Below the pieces are notes generated by a model that was given only the letters and a program-made list of their open reading frames with translations, searched no databases and was not told where the DNA came from. Below, piece by piece: positions 33,101 to 42,181 of a stretch of 64,000 nucleotides of DNA. A program made the translations under genes and the position numbers. The DNA is from Lacrimispora defluvii (GTDB taxonomy: Bacteria; Bacillota; Clostridia; Lachnospirales; Lachnospiraceae), in assembly GCA_013036995.1 (NCBI GenBank), contig JAAOXG010000016.1, forward strand, positions 165,025 through 229,024, read 5' to 3'. The first letter of the stretch is position 1; each line of letters opens with the position of its first letter.

Positions 33101-36100
33101 GAGTCGGGAATTTATGCATACCGGGTCTATGTGGATGAGAAACCGGTCTATACGACAGAGGGGGATTATTTTAATCATGTCAATGGAACCTATACCACAA
33201 AGGATGGATTTTACACGGTAAACAATCTGGATTTATCCGTACCACATACATTCCGGGTGGAAGCGGCAGATGCCTGGTGGAGAGCAAAAGATGGCAGCGG
33301 GCCGTTCCACTGGACAAACAGCGGGCCTGAGGTTATGTGGAATGGGTCTGGTTTCGTTCAAAAACGTACGATGACTGGATCTGAAATTCTTTGGAAGTCT
33401 TCGGCATTTGGGCAGTCTACAGATTTGAACTTTAAATCTGGTGTCTTAGAGGACAAGATTGGAACGAATTATACCTGGCCTGTGAATAAAGATGTTCCAC
33501 TGGGAACAGAGGGAAAACCGGCTCAGGATGTTGTAATTGAATCCAGGGGAGGAAAGCTTCAGGCAGGACATGACGGGATTACATTTTATTATACCGAAGT
33601 GCCGGCCAGTAAAAACTTTGCTCTTACTGCAGATGTTACAGTGGAAAAGATGGGACCGGAGAACGGAACCAAGCCTAATCTCCAGGAAGGCGCGGGACTT
33701 ATGGTCAGGGATATAAACGGACCGCCCAGAAAGGATCCGCTGGAGGAAGGATACGAAGAGTACCCGGCTGCTTCCAATATGGTCATGCTGCAGGTTGGGG
33801 CAGCTGGAAAATCTCTTAGTGCGGACTTAAACTTACTTGCATCGGCCCGCTATGGTGTAAACAGCCCGGCAGGAAACTTAAAGTCTGTAAAGACCACTGA
33901 GACTTTTGCAAAATCTGTTGGAAAAGCAGACAAATCAGGAGGAAAAACCAATAGTTATAATACTGAACTGAAGTTGAAACTGGAGCGGACGGATGCCGGA
34001 TTTACCACTACTTATCTGGATAAGGATGGAAAGGTAATCAGTACATATACCTTTAAAGATAAAAATGTGACTCCCAATATCGTATCTTATTTAGATGAGG
34101 ATTTGGTGTATGTTGGATTTTTTGCTTCCAGAAACGCCAGAATAACGGTTAAAAATATTATTCTTGATTTAACGGATGTGGTAATACCGGATGAATCACC
34201 GGTATATGTGGCACCTGATGATGAAGGGGCATCTCTTTATGTGGCTTCGGGAGAATATTCAAACAGCCAGGATTATATGGTTCAGGCGCTGACAAATCAG
34301 TCTGGCAGTATGACAGTAAGCCAGGATGGAAGTGTAATTGTTTCAAAAGCGAAAGTAACCGGAGGCACTCAGTTTAAAGTACCAGCCGTGTTAAATGAGA
34401 CTGGAGGAGAGTTTAATCTGACCTTTGTACCATCAGAAGGGTTAGATACCGGAAAAGAAATCGTAAAGACCTTTCAGGTAAAAAGAGAAGATTATGGCAA
34501 AGATCTTTATGTTTCATCGGAAGGATCAGATAATGCATTAGGAACAGCCGCTGATCCTATGTCCATTGAGGCCGCAGTAAAGAAACTGGTACCGGGTGGA
34601 ACTATTTACATGAATGAGGGAATCTATCAGCCATTTCAAATTCCTTTGACTGCGTCAGGCAATAAGGATAGCAGAAAGACCCTGAAAGCGGTAGGAAAAG
34701 TTACTATAACAGGAAACTTAAAGATATTTGTCCTGGATTCAGATTACTGGAATGTTATGGGTCTAGATGTAGATGGGCGTAATGTGGAAAACAGCCGCGG
34801 TGTTATGATCCATGGCAGCTATAATCTGATGAAGGATTCCCTGATTCACAATACTTCCAGCGATGCAGGTCTGACCATTACAAAATCAAGAGGCAGCAGA
34901 AGCTTATGGCCGTCTTATAATGTGGTTGAAAACTGTGAGTCATATGAAAACAAAGATGGATCTATGATTAATGCGGATGGTTTCGCTTCAAAATCAGGTT
35001 CCGGTGATAACAACCGGTTTGTAAACTGCGTATCTCATGATAATGCAGATGACGGCTGGGATTTATATAATACGTTATCAGATGGGCCAAACGGCAGAAC
35101 CATAATTGAGTACTGTGTGGCATATAACAACGGAAACAATGGATTCAAGCTTGGAGGAGAGGGCAGAGAAGTACCTCATATTTTACGCAACAGCATTGCT
35201 TACCACAATAATCTGGACGGAATCACGGATAACTTTAATCCAGGTAAGCTTAGAGTTGAAAACAATACTTCTTTTGATAACGTCAGATTTAATTATATTT
35301 TACGCCCAAGTCCTTATAAGAAAGATGGGGGTGGAAATCTGACTGCGGATGGAATATTTAAGAATAATGTTTCCTACCGGACCGATGCATATAGTGCAAA
35401 GCTGAAAACGATCTATGGAGATAAAATAGCTGCAAGTGAGATCAGCAATAATTATCTTTATATGGAAACCGGAAATACCATAGGCGGAGAAAATTTCCTC
35501 TCTCTGGATCCGGAGGCCTGCTACTACCGGGTTGACGGCAGAATTATGTTTGGAGATTTCCTGCGCCCGAAAAGAGGAAGTGTGATTGGAAATGCAAAGG
35601 CTGGCGCAGTACTGCCTGGAATTGATGAGCCGGAGCCGGAGCCAGAGCCGACGCCAGATCCTACTCCCAATCCTTCCCATTCCCACCGGGATTCCGATTC
35701 GGACAGGGATTATGGTATCAGAAAGCCATCTGGATCAGGAGAGGTAGCAGGTGACTGGAAGCAGGATGAGAAAGGATGGCGTTTTAAGAAGAAAGACGGT
35801 TCCTATCCCAAAGAGGAATGGGCAAAGGTCAACAGTGTCTGGTATTACTTCGGACAGACCGGATATATGACTACCGGCTGGAAGCAGGTAGAGGGGAAAT
35901 GGTATTATCTGGCAGTCGATGGAGGGATGCAGACGAACTGGGTATGGACCGGAGAAAAATGGTATTTTATGAATGCAGACGGTTCCATGGCAACCGGTTG
36001 GGTCATGGTAAATGAAAGCTGGTATTATTTAAACCAGTCAGGAGAATGCCTTTTAAATGCGGTTACACCCGATGGATACCAGGTTAATGAAAAAGGTGAA

Positions 36101-36115
36101 TGGATGAAAACATAA
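30179..36115 (+). CDS. Giant wall-bound pectinase: GH28 plus PL9-type pectate lyase
   Basis: 1978 residues. Signal peptide to about residue 34 (cleavage after AHA), then an FN3-like domain (about 98-208) and a GH28 polygalacturonase-type domain (about 215-735) with D476 in NADG, D497 and D498 in GDD, H541 in GSHTG and R564-K566 in RFK. FN3-like modules follow (about 745-1045), then a concanavalin-like or DUF1349-like module (about 1050-1345). A right-handed beta-helix resembling PL9 pectate lyase spans about 1441-1810, with candidate catalytic K1605 in NADGFASK. A Pro/Glu linker (about 1816-1850) and choline-binding-type wall repeats (about 1857-1978) end the protein. GGGAGG lies 8 bases before ATG. 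It likely cuts homogalacturonan on the cell surface. Single gene unit under a cre. Confidence 0.85.
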   Translation: MNALRKQCRRGVAVLLAVAMLPQWGMPGGGLAHAELLKEMEDRDYATPSEAAEVLTATPSNAEVSLSVETASPSNASLTLAEVKHYSASEGSCDVTNLRVPTLAYDDTSITLVWDKPENYADVANYYVYLNDVKLGDARSNFASHADWASVYMKAFYDYYQEKNIDMVNVDIHSFRADGLKPDTDYNFSVVAVDRAGEELGSRASISWSTTSKPELFDITDYGAKRSEEGFTSIDEEKNAFTVANTKAIQDAIDACSKGGKVVVPEGIFMTGALYLKSNITLELSEGAVLFGSPNVDHYDQNYLLYPYSTDTRSWALINTYSADEEGGFENIRIVGKGTIYGNGWKYGSGTVPATDGSGYLPAIQPRQSGDPDWTKGEFSKYALKGFVGRKDKNYNDMNLGILAQSAFDNGKSNGLSNTSAYATRPNLIVLRNVNGVYIEGITAENPAFHTIAVLDSENVVSENVKYITYDANNADGIELGNTQNAMVFNNFFDTGDDGINFATGMGKGVQDTDQKPSSGIWTFNNFLRECHGGAIAAGSHTGAGIGSMLVEDNVLNHSDMPFRFKSAPVNGGGIYDVLIRDCAVGDAQKVFTFNTTYSDANQAMTVEPADKPAEFYNIDAFRITADTITKNTIDIVADVDDQMPYKPVHNHHDLYFQDITFTNIDTKLAKSSEILQGASNVTFNNVVMNWKNIEKGSDDATAESYQAWADISACSDLNFIGTTTQSVNSYDAMSKPAWPEDAAVLASASEATKSGSERKVTLKWPAARDGDQVAGKGEIAGYIVETYLEDELIDKTKPVSGTSCEIGGLSPDTCYLFKVYGVDQTGNRTPELAYEVTTTEGEDPELKEPESSQVTFSGVGYTWATAKFAASKDPRVRGYRAYADGELAATVYKYQLADPKASNVSMTIGRMMEESNEITVEAFSDSGQTYEYKEKTVKTMKNYDYKAPVWESDALKATVTGENVLLTWKAPEDESGIYAYRVYVDEKPVYTTEGDYFNHVNGTYTTKDGFYTVNNLDLSVPHTFRVEAADAWWRAKDGSGPFHWTNSGPEVMWNGSGFVQKRTMTGSEILWKSSAFGQSTDLNFKSGVLEDKIGTNYTWPVNKDVPLGTEGKPAQDVVIESRGGKLQAGHDGITFYYTEVPASKNFALTADVTVEKMGPENGTKPNLQEGAGLMVRDINGPPRKDPLEEGYEEYPAASNMVMLQVGAAGKSLSADLNLLASARYGVNSPAGNLKSVKTTETFAKSVGKADKSGGKTNSYNTELKLKLERTDAGFTTTYLDKDGKVISTYTFKDKNVTPNIVSYLDEDLVYVGFFASRNARITVKNIILDLTDVVIPDESPVYVAPDDEGASLYVASGEYSNSQDYMVQALTNQSGSMTVSQDGSVIVSKAKVTGGTQFKVPAVLNETGGEFNLTFVPSEGLDTGKEIVKTFQVKREDYGKDLYVSSEGSDNALGTAADPMSIEAAVKKLVPGGTIYMNEGIYQPFQIPLTASGNKDSRKTLKAVGKVTITGNLKIFVLDSDYWNVMGLDVDGRNVENSRGVMIHGSYNLMKDSLIHNTSSDAGLTITKSRGSRSLWPSYNVVENCESYENKDGSMINADGFASKSGSGDNNRFVNCVSHDNADDGWDLYNTLSDGPNGRTIIEYCVAYNNGNNGFKLGGEGREVPHILRNSIAYHNNLDGITDNFNPGKLRVENNTSFDNVRFNYILRPSPYKKDGGGNLTADGIFKNNVSYRTDAYSAKLKTIYGDKIAASEISNNYLYMETGNTIGGENFLSLDPEACYYRVDGRIMFGDFLRPKRGSVIGNAKAGAVLPGIDEPEPEPEPTPDPTPNPSHSHRDSDSDRDYGIRKPSGSGEVAGDWKQDEKGWRFKKKDGSYPKEEWAKVNSVWYYFGQTGYMTTGWKQVEGKWYYLAVDGGMQTNWVWTGEKWYFMNADGSMATGWVMVNESWYYLNQSGECLLNAVTPDGYQVNEKGEWMKT

Positions 36116-36156
36116 TTTTACCTGACGTAATATGTACATAATAAAATAAAAAAATG

Positions 36157-36207
36157 AAAGCGTGCTGCAAGAACAGAAAAATACTATTTTTGCAGCACGC
36201 TTTTTGT
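36157..36207 (+). terminator. Terminator after the pectinase gene
   Basis: AAAGCGTGCTGCAA (36157-36170) pairs with TTGCAGCACGCTTT (36190-36203), with further A/T pairs in the loop, then TTTTTG. Confidence 0.92.
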
Positions 36208-36337
36208 CGGATTTTGTAGAAAATGGCAGAAAATGAAATTGTAGAATCTCCCTTTAAATGATAATATAGTTCTATAATCAATTGCTGCTTGTCCTGCTTA
36301 AATATGATTCACACTTTAAGATTGTGAGGAAGTCTTT

Positions 36338-37420
36338 ATGTTACATGAGGCAATGAGATCCTATTACGCACCGCTTTTAATTCTGCTGTTTTTTGGGGTA
36401 ATGGTTTTGGTGGACAAACTTTTTTCCCGGAAAATTAAACGTTTATTTCTGCTGGAAATTTTTCTGCTGCTGTTTTTAATGGCTGTCACATCACTGGATC
36501 AATATTTTGCAGCATTGGGTGGTTCAGGACTGGCCTGGAGGTTTAGAAGCATCACTACCTGTCTGAATTTTGTTATTGGCCCGTGTTCTCCTATGATTAT
36601 GGTGTTGATTTATGATACTGGTGTGTCAGGAAAGATGTCAAAAATGTTTTATTTTCCCCAGTTGATCAATACTGTGCTAAGCGTATTAAGTTTATGGAAT
36701 GGCTGGATTTTCTCTGTAAGCAGCAGTAATCTGTACAAAAGAGGGCCCCTGTTTCCCACGTCTTTAACGGTTGGATTTTTCTATCTGCTGATACTGATTA
36801 TATTTTCTGCCAAACAGCAGAATAAGCCCAACAGAAGGGCAGAGACGACATTTCTAACAGCTGCTTTTATGGGGATTGGTTCAGCTGTCTGCCTGGAATT
36901 ATTTTTTGATTTGAATTTTATGATATGGAATGTTTCATCTGTATGTGTTGTTTTGTATTATTTACTTTTAACTACCCAGAAAATACTTTACGATTCCATG
37001 ACAGGTACATACAGCCGGGTTGCTTATGAAAAACAAATGGAAAAGATGAACTTTAAACATCCATGCACCATTGCCATGATAGATCTAAATAATTTAAAGC
37101 AGTTAAATGACCGGTATGGACATTCCACAGGAGATTTAGCAATCTGCAGAGTAACAGAAGCTGTTTTAAAACTGAAGTCCAGACATATGAAGTTATATCG
37201 TTATGGAGGAGATGAATTTGTTCTTATCAGCAGCCGTATTTGTGAAGTAGAGATGAAATGTGTATTAAAAGCAGCACAGAAATATTGCGGTACGATTTCC
37301 GAACTGCCAATTTCATTTTCCTATGGAGTCGCTATTCATGAGAAGGGGGAAGATATCTATAAAGCAATTTATTATGCAGATGAGACGATGTATCAGAATA
37401 AAGCGAAAATTCATCTTTAA
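36338..37420 (+). CDS. Membrane diguanylate cyclase (GGDEF)
   Basis: 360 residues. About six to seven N-terminal membrane helices (residues 10-215) precede a GGDEF domain (about 225-355) with the intact signature GGDEF at 290-294. The inhibitory I-site (RxxD before the signature) is not present: the aligned residues are S and M. It should make c-di-GMP from two GTP. A GAGGAAG site precedes the ATG. It appears monocistronic, downstream of the pectinase terminator. The HD-GYP protein at 47474-48805 is a possible opposing enzyme. Signal unknown. Confidence 0.88.
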   Translation: MLHEAMRSYYAPLLILLFFGVMVLVDKLFSRKIKRLFLLEIFLLLFLMAVTSLDQYFAALGGSGLAWRFRSITTCLNFVIGPCSPMIMVLIYDTGVSGKMSKMFYFPQLINTVLSVLSLWNGWIFSVSSSNLYKRGPLFPTSLTVGFFYLLILIIFSAKQQNKPNRRAETTFLTAAFMGIGSAVCLELFFDLNFMIWNVSSVCVVLYYLLLTTQKILYDSMTGTYSRVAYEKQMEKMNFKHPCTIAMIDLNNLKQLNDRYGHSTGDLAICRVTEAVLKLKSRHMKLYRYGGDEFVLISSRICEVEMKCVLKAAQKYCGTISELPISFSYGVAIHEKGEDIYKAIYYADETMYQNKAKIHL

Positions 37421-37585
37421 TTATCTTTGCTCTTTTCAGGCTCTCTTTTTTTACTTACAAAAGGTCTTCTTTACATTCCAAAACTTTTTAAAGTTAATAA
37501 TGTATGATAAATTATTATCAAAGTTTTCATGCAATTAATTAACTTGGAAAACTGTTATTAACAGCAAAAAAGTGAGGAGAATGAT

Positions 37586-39430
37586 ATGAAAAAAGGAATA
37601 TTTGTGGGTATTGCTGCAATGGCAGCAGCGGCAGCAGCGGTAATTGTATTATCCGGTCCGGCTTATACCAGTCTGGACAAATCCGGGAAAAAGAATGTTC
37701 AGGAAGCTGCAGCGGAAGGCTCGCTGGAACGTGAATCAAAAGAAAACGAAAAGCAGGCGGATATCGTTATAATCGGAGCGGGGGGAGCCGGTATGACAGC
37801 GGCCGTTGAAGCCACACAAAAAGGAGCTACAAATCTGATTGTATTAGAAAAAATGCCCATTACAGGAGGAAATACCGTCCGTGCCACTGGTGGTTTAAAT
37901 GCAGCTGAAACACCATATCAGAAGGCTGATGGAATTGAAGATTCCATTGAGCTGTTTGTGGAAGATACCATGAAGGGCGGCAAAAATTTAAATGATCCGA
38001 AGCTTGTGCAGGTAATGGCGGAGCAATCTGCAGACGCAGTTACGTGGGTCAACGAAATAGGCGGAGACTTATCGGTAGTAGGGCAGTTCGGCGGAGCCAG
38101 TGTTAAGAGAATCCACCGGCCGTCTGATACATCGGCAGTGGGGCCCATGCTTGTAAATGCTCTTAATGCCAAGCTGAAAGAATTAGATGTACCTGTATTT
38201 TTAGAGACGGAAGCAGTACATATTTTACTGAACGAAGAGGGCGCCGTGACGGGAGTGCAGGCGGCAACAAAGGGTGGAGAGCCTTATACTATTTCATGTA
38301 AGGCTGTAATTTTAGCATCTGGAGGTTTTGGAGCCAATTCTGAACTGGTGGTAAAATACAGAAAAGATCTGGACGGTTTTTGCACCACCAACCACTCTGG
38401 AGCCACTGGTGACGGAATTGTTATGGCGGAAGAGCTGAAGGCCGGACTGGTAGATATTGATCAGATCCAGACTCACCCAACCGTGAATCCGGATACAACC
38501 ACCATGTACACAGAAGGCGTCCGTGGAAACGGAGCAATTTTAGTCAACCGGTCCGGAAAGCGTTTTGTCAATGAGCTGGAAACCAGAGATGTGGTTTCAG
38601 AGGCCATTTTAAATCAGGAAGGAAAAACCTGCTTTATGGTATTTGACCAGTCTGTAAGGGAGAGTTTATCTGCCATTGAAAAATATATCGGTCAGGGCAT
38701 CATTACCCAGGCTGACACTCCAGAAGAGCTGGCAGAGGCAATCGGTGTTGATAAGGATCAGCTGAAAGCCACACTGGAACAGTATGCAAACTATCAGACA
38801 GGTGGTAAGGATACAGAATTTGGAAGAGAAAGCATGGAAGTTCCATTAAACATGCCTCCTTATTACGCGGGACTATGCGCTCCAGCGGTTCATCATACCA
38901 TGGGCGGTGTAAAGATTGATACAGCTACCCAGGTTCTAAAAGAAGACGGAAATGCAATCCCGGGACTTTTTGCAGCCGGAGAGGTAGTTGGAGGCGTTCA
39001 TGGAGCAAACCGGCTGGGTGGAAACGCAGTAACTGATATTGTGGTTTTCGGAAGACTGGCGGGAAATGCCGCTTATGATTATGTTATGAAAAACGGCGGG
39101 TTTACGGAGAAAACCATGAAGGCTGCAGGTGAAGAGGAAGCAGCACAGCCAGAAGTAAAGGGAAATTATAAGGACGGAACTTATACAGGAACCGGAAAAG
39201 GGAATAACGGAGATATTACAGTAGAGGTGGTAGTGAAAGATGGAAGTGTGACTTCCGTAGAATTAACAGATCATCATGAGACTCCTGGAATTTATGAGGC
39301 AGCAGAGAAGGCGGTCACAGCAGCCATCATCAGAACCCAGAACACTACTGTAGATGGAGTATCGGGAGCGACCAATTCTTCCAATGGAATCAAGGAAGCG
39401 GTTGCGGAGGCTCTTGAAAAAGCAAAATAA
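37586..39430 (+). CDS. Exported flavinylated flavocytochrome-c/fumarate reductase-like flavoprotein
   Basis: 614 residues. An N-terminal hydrophobic anchor (about 5-25, with no lipobox cysteine) and a FAD_binding_2 domain with GAGGAGMTAAVEATQKG near residue 60-76, HHTMGGVKI and GANRLGGNA near the end. These match the substrate-site His and Arg of fumarate reductase-type enzymes. A C-terminal FMN_bind domain (about 520-614) carries DGVSGATNS, in which T596 is the predicted site of covalent FMN attachment by ApbE. It is likely an extracytoplasmic reductase of an unsaturated acid such as fumarate, urocanate or an acrylate. No heme motif or ApbE gene is visible. GTGAGGAG precedes the ATG. Confidence 0.87.
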   Translation: MKKGIFVGIAAMAAAAAAVIVLSGPAYTSLDKSGKKNVQEAAAEGSLERESKENEKQADIVIIGAGGAGMTAAVEATQKGATNLIVLEKMPITGGNTVRATGGLNAAETPYQKADGIEDSIELFVEDTMKGGKNLNDPKLVQVMAEQSADAVTWVNEIGGDLSVVGQFGGASVKRIHRPSDTSAVGPMLVNALNAKLKELDVPVFLETEAVHILLNEEGAVTGVQAATKGGEPYTISCKAVILASGGFGANSELVVKYRKDLDGFCTTNHSGATGDGIVMAEELKAGLVDIDQIQTHPTVNPDTTTMYTEGVRGNGAILVNRSGKRFVNELETRDVVSEAILNQEGKTCFMVFDQSVRESLSAIEKYIGQGIITQADTPEELAEAIGVDKDQLKATLEQYANYQTGGKDTEFGRESMEVPLNMPPYYAGLCAPAVHHTMGGVKIDTATQVLKEDGNAIPGLFAAGEVVGGVHGANRLGGNAVTDIVVFGRLAGNAAYDYVMKNGGFTEKTMKAAGEEEAAQPEVKGNYKDGTYTGTGKGNNGDITVEVVVKDGSVTSVELTDHHETPGIYEAAEKAVTAAIIRTQNTTVDGVSGATNSSNGIKEAVAEALEKAK

Positions 39431-39456
39431 ATTTTAATAATGATTGTAATATATAG

Positions 39457-39487
39457 AGCGCTGGAACCATTCCGGCGCTTTATTTTT
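39457..39487 (+). terminator. Terminator after the flavoprotein gene
   Basis: AGCGCTGGAA pairs with TTCCGGCGCT across a short loop, followed by TTATTTTT. Confidence 0.75.
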
Positions 39488-39608
39488 ATGCTTTTTCCCA
39501 GACGGATTAACTTTTTAGAAGAAAATGTATTTGAACTATTTGCAGTTCAACGTTATAATAGAAAAAATAATTTAGGGGAATTCTGTAGTGTAAGGAAAGG
39601 AAGACAGG

Positions 39609-40373
39609 ATGAAAACGGTCAGAGTAAGAGATGTAGTCATTGGCGAAGGTATGCCCAAGGTATGCGTTCCTATTGTTGAAATAAAACTGAAAGATGCGGT
39701 AACGTTTGCCGAAAACCTGGAAGCAGGCGGAGCTGATATAGCGGAATGGCGGATTGACTGGTTTGATGAGGCATATGAAATCAGTAAAGTTGTGGAAGCG
39801 GCAGGCTGTATCCGGAAAGCACTAAAGGAGGTTCCTCTTATTGCAACCTTTCGGACTGCTGGAGAAGGGGGAGAAAAGGAAATCAAAGTGGAGCAGTATA
39901 TTGATTTAAATCTTGCTCTGATCCGCTCCGGTTTTGTGGATGTCATCGATGTGGAATTGTTTTTTGATGAAAAAGCTGCAAAGATTCTTGTGGAAGAAGC
40001 TCACAGGCTTGGGGTCTGTGTCATAGCTTCCAATCATGATTTTCACAAAACACCGGAAAAAGAGGAACTGTTTCGCCGTGTGAAGCTGATGATTGAACTG
40101 GGCGCAGATATTCCTAAAATTGCAGTAATGCCCCAAAACGTGGAAGATGTTATGGTACTTCTTACAGCAACCTATGAAATATCCCGTTATATTTCTGACC
40201 GGCCTGTCATTACCATGTCTATGTCAAAAGAGGGTGTGATCAGCCGGTTTTCCGGTGAATTTTTTGGATCTGCACTGACCTTTGCTGCAGTTGGAAAAGA
40301 ATCTGCACCTGGACAGGTTGAAGCAGGCAGCTTAAAAAAGATACTCAGCCAGATTCACGATATTATTTCGTAA
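39609..40373 (+). CDS. aroD: Type I 3-dehydroquinate dehydratase
   Basis: 254 residues, TIM barrel. Catalytic motifs are EWRIDWFD near residue 45, the Schiff-base lysine in KIAVMPQN near 171, and the histidine of NHDFHKTP near 144. A type I enzyme dehydrates 3-dehydroquinate in the shikimate pathway. AGGAAGGAAGACAGG lies upstream of the ATG. It is followed by the tyrS T-box region, with no close partner. DAHP synthase at 16488-17516 is from the same pathway but not linked. Confidence 0.93.
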   Translation: MKTVRVRDVVIGEGMPKVCVPIVEIKLKDAVTFAENLEAGGADIAEWRIDWFDEAYEISKVVEAAGCIRKALKEVPLIATFRTAGEGGEKEIKVEQYIDLNLALIRSGFVDVIDVELFFDEKAAKILVEEAHRLGVCVIASNHDFHKTPEKEELFRRVKLMIELGADIPKIAVMPQNVEDVMVLLTATYEISRYISDRPVITMSMSKEGVISRFSGEFFGSALTFAAVGKESAPGQVEAGSLKKILSQIHDIIS

Positions 40374-40414
40374 ATTTGCCGTTTTCCACGGGGGCTGCTT
40401 TGATAAAAAGGATC

Positions 40415-40443
40415 TTGACAAATAAAAGGAAACCTCATATACT
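40415..40443 (+). promoter_or_regulatory. Sigma-A promoter of tyrS
   Basis: A consensus TTGACA (40415-40420), 17-base spacer and TATACT (40438-40443). Transcription should begin near 40450 and include the T-box leader. Confidence 0.85.
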
Positions 40444-40458
40444 AAAAACTAACTTCAT

Positions 40459-40740
40459 ATATAAACAAAAGCATTGATAAGAACAAGTAACAGTACGTAA
40501 AACCAGACAGAAAGCAGCCGGTTGATGAAAGGCGCATGGAAAACGGACTGCGAATACATCTTTGAGCTTCGCTCCCAAAGGTATGATTTCCCGGTAGGCG
40601 GCGACGGATTCCTGCACCCGTTATTGTGCTAGAGTATCAGACGGTACTTGAAGAGATAAGCAGCGTGAGCTGTTTATGAAAAAAGGTGGTAACGCGAGAT
40701 TTTAACCTCGTCCTTTTAACAGGACGGGGTTTATTTTTTT
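40459..40740 (+). ncRNA. Tyrosine T-box riboswitch leader
   Basis: This 383-base gap holds a T-box leader. The specifier codon is TAC (40555-40557, in GAATACAT), the tyrosine codon. The conserved T-box sequence AAGGTGGTAACGCG lies at 40683-40696 with TGGT pairing to the tRNA acceptor end. A terminator (AACCTCGTCCT/AGGACGGGGTT, then T-rich) spans 40704-40740; the T-box segment would form the antiterminator when uncharged tRNA-Tyr binds. The ATG of tyrS follows at 40757. Confidence 0.93.
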
Positions 40741-40756
40741 GTAAAGGAGAATTGGA

Positions 40757-41977
40757 ATGACAATCTACGAAGAACTGAAAGCCAGAGGGCTGATTGCCCA
40801 GGTGACCAACGAAGAAGAGATCAGCAAAATGGTCAATGAAGGAAAGGCAGTATTTTATATTGGATTTGACCCAACAGCAGACAGTCTCCATGTGGGACAT
40901 TTTATGGCTCTGTGTTTAATGAAACGTCTGCAGGAGGCAGGAAATAAACCGATCGCCTTAATCGGCGGAGGAACCGCTATGGTTGGCGATCCTTCCGGAA
41001 GAAGCGACATGCGTCAGATGATGACAGTGGAAACCATTGCCCATAACTGTGACTGCTTTAAAAAGCAGATGAGCCGTTTTATTGACTTTTCTGAAGGAAA
41101 AGCAATGATGGTAAACAACGCGGACTGGCTGATGGACTTAAATTACATTGAATTCCTGCGGGAAATCGGTCCCCATTTCTCAGTAAACCGGATGCTCAGT
41201 GCAGAATGCTACAAACAGCGTATGGAAAAAGGATTAAGCTTCCTGGAGTTTAACTATATGATCATGCAGAGCTATGATTTCTACGAGCTGTTCCAGCGCC
41301 ATGGATGCAACATGCAGTTTGGCGGTGATGATCAGTGGAGCAACATGCTTGGAGGAACCGAACTGATCCGCAGAAAGCTTGGCAAGGATGCCCATGCAAT
41401 GACCATAACCCTGCTGTTAAACTCAGAAGGCAAAAAGATGGGAAAGACCCAGTCAGGTGCTGTGTGGCTTGATCCGGAAAAGACTTCTCCATTTGATTTC
41501 TTCCAGTACTGGAGAAATATTGCCGATGCTGATGTATTAAAATGTCTGCGTATGCTTACTTTCCTTCCTTTAAGTCAGATCGATGAGATGGATAGCTGGG
41601 AAGGCAGCCAGTTAAACGAGGCAAAAGAAATTCTGGCTTACGAGCTGACCAAGCTGGTACATGGGGAAGAAGAGGCAGAGAAAGCGAAAAAGAGCGCAAG
41701 AGAGCTGTTTACAGGCGGAAATGCAGAAAATATGCCGGTATGTGAGCTTGATGAAGCTGATTTTACAGACGGCAGTGTTGATATCTTAACCATTCTTCAG
41801 AAATCAGGACTTGCCCCATCCCGTTCAGAAGCGAGACGGAATGTGGAGCAGGGAGGAGTCACCGTAGAGGGTGAAAACGTGAACGATATAAAGGCTTCCT
41901 ATACAAGAGAACAGCTGGCTGACGGAGCTGTTGTGCGTCGGGGAAAGAAGAAGTTTGTGAAAGTGATTGCAAAATAA
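40757..41977 (+). CDS. tyrS: Tyrosyl-tRNA synthetase
   Basis: 406 residues. The class I HIGH motif is HVGH near residue 47 ([11 protein letters not shown]), the KMSKS-like loop is KMGKTQSG near 231, and the C-terminal S4 RNA-binding domain spans about 340-406 ([14 protein letters not shown]). It charges tRNA-Tyr. AAAGGAG precedes the ATG. It is regulated by the tyrosine T-box at 40459-40740 and ends in a terminator, as a single-gene unit. Confidence 0.96.
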   Translation: MTIYEELKARGLIAQVTNEEEISKMVNEGKAVFYIGFDPTADSLHVGHFMALCLMKRLQEAGNKPIALIGGGTAMVGDPSGRSDMRQMMTVETIAHNCDCFKKQMSRFIDFSEGKAMMVNNADWLMDLNYIEFLREIGPHFSVNRMLSAECYKQRMEKGLSFLEFNYMIMQSYDFYELFQRHGCNMQFGGDDQWSNMLGGTELIRRKLGKDAHAMTITLLLNSEGKKMGKTQSGAVWLDPEKTSPFDFFQYWRNIADADVLKCLRMLTFLPLSQIDEMDSWEGSQLNEAKEILAYELTKLVHGEEEAEKAKKSARELFTGGNAENMPVCELDEADFTDGSVDILTILQKSGLAPSRSEARRNVEQGGVTVEGENVNDIKASYTREQLADGAVVRRGKKKFVKVIAK

Positions 41978-41982
41978 ATATC

Positions 41983-42046
41983 ATGCTCCCTTTCTGGCAG
42001 GCAGGTAAAATGATTTACCTGTTTACTGGGAAGGGAGCATTTTTTC
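41983..42046 (+). terminator. Terminator after tyrS
   Basis: ATGCTCCCTT (41983-41992) pairs with AAGGGAGCAT (42031-42040); an inner CAGGTAAA/TTTACCTG hairpin fills the loop; TTTTTT follows. Confidence 0.88.
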
Positions 42047-42121
42047 GTTTTTTAAGAAATGAGTCTATAGGAGTTATGCCATCAACAATAATTATCATAT
42101 TAAAAAAGGAAAATCATGTGG

Positions 42122-42150
42122 TGGAGTTTAGTTTTAATCATAAGTATAAT
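42122..42150 (+). promoter_or_regulatory. Candidate promoter of the PTS operon
   Basis: TGGAGT (42122-42127), 17-base spacer and perfect TATAAT (42145-42150), 32 bases before the IIA ATG. The weak -35 fits an operon that needs an activator. Confidence 0.45.
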
Positions 42151-42181
42151 GAAATCATACAAATATGGAGGTGATGGAGTA

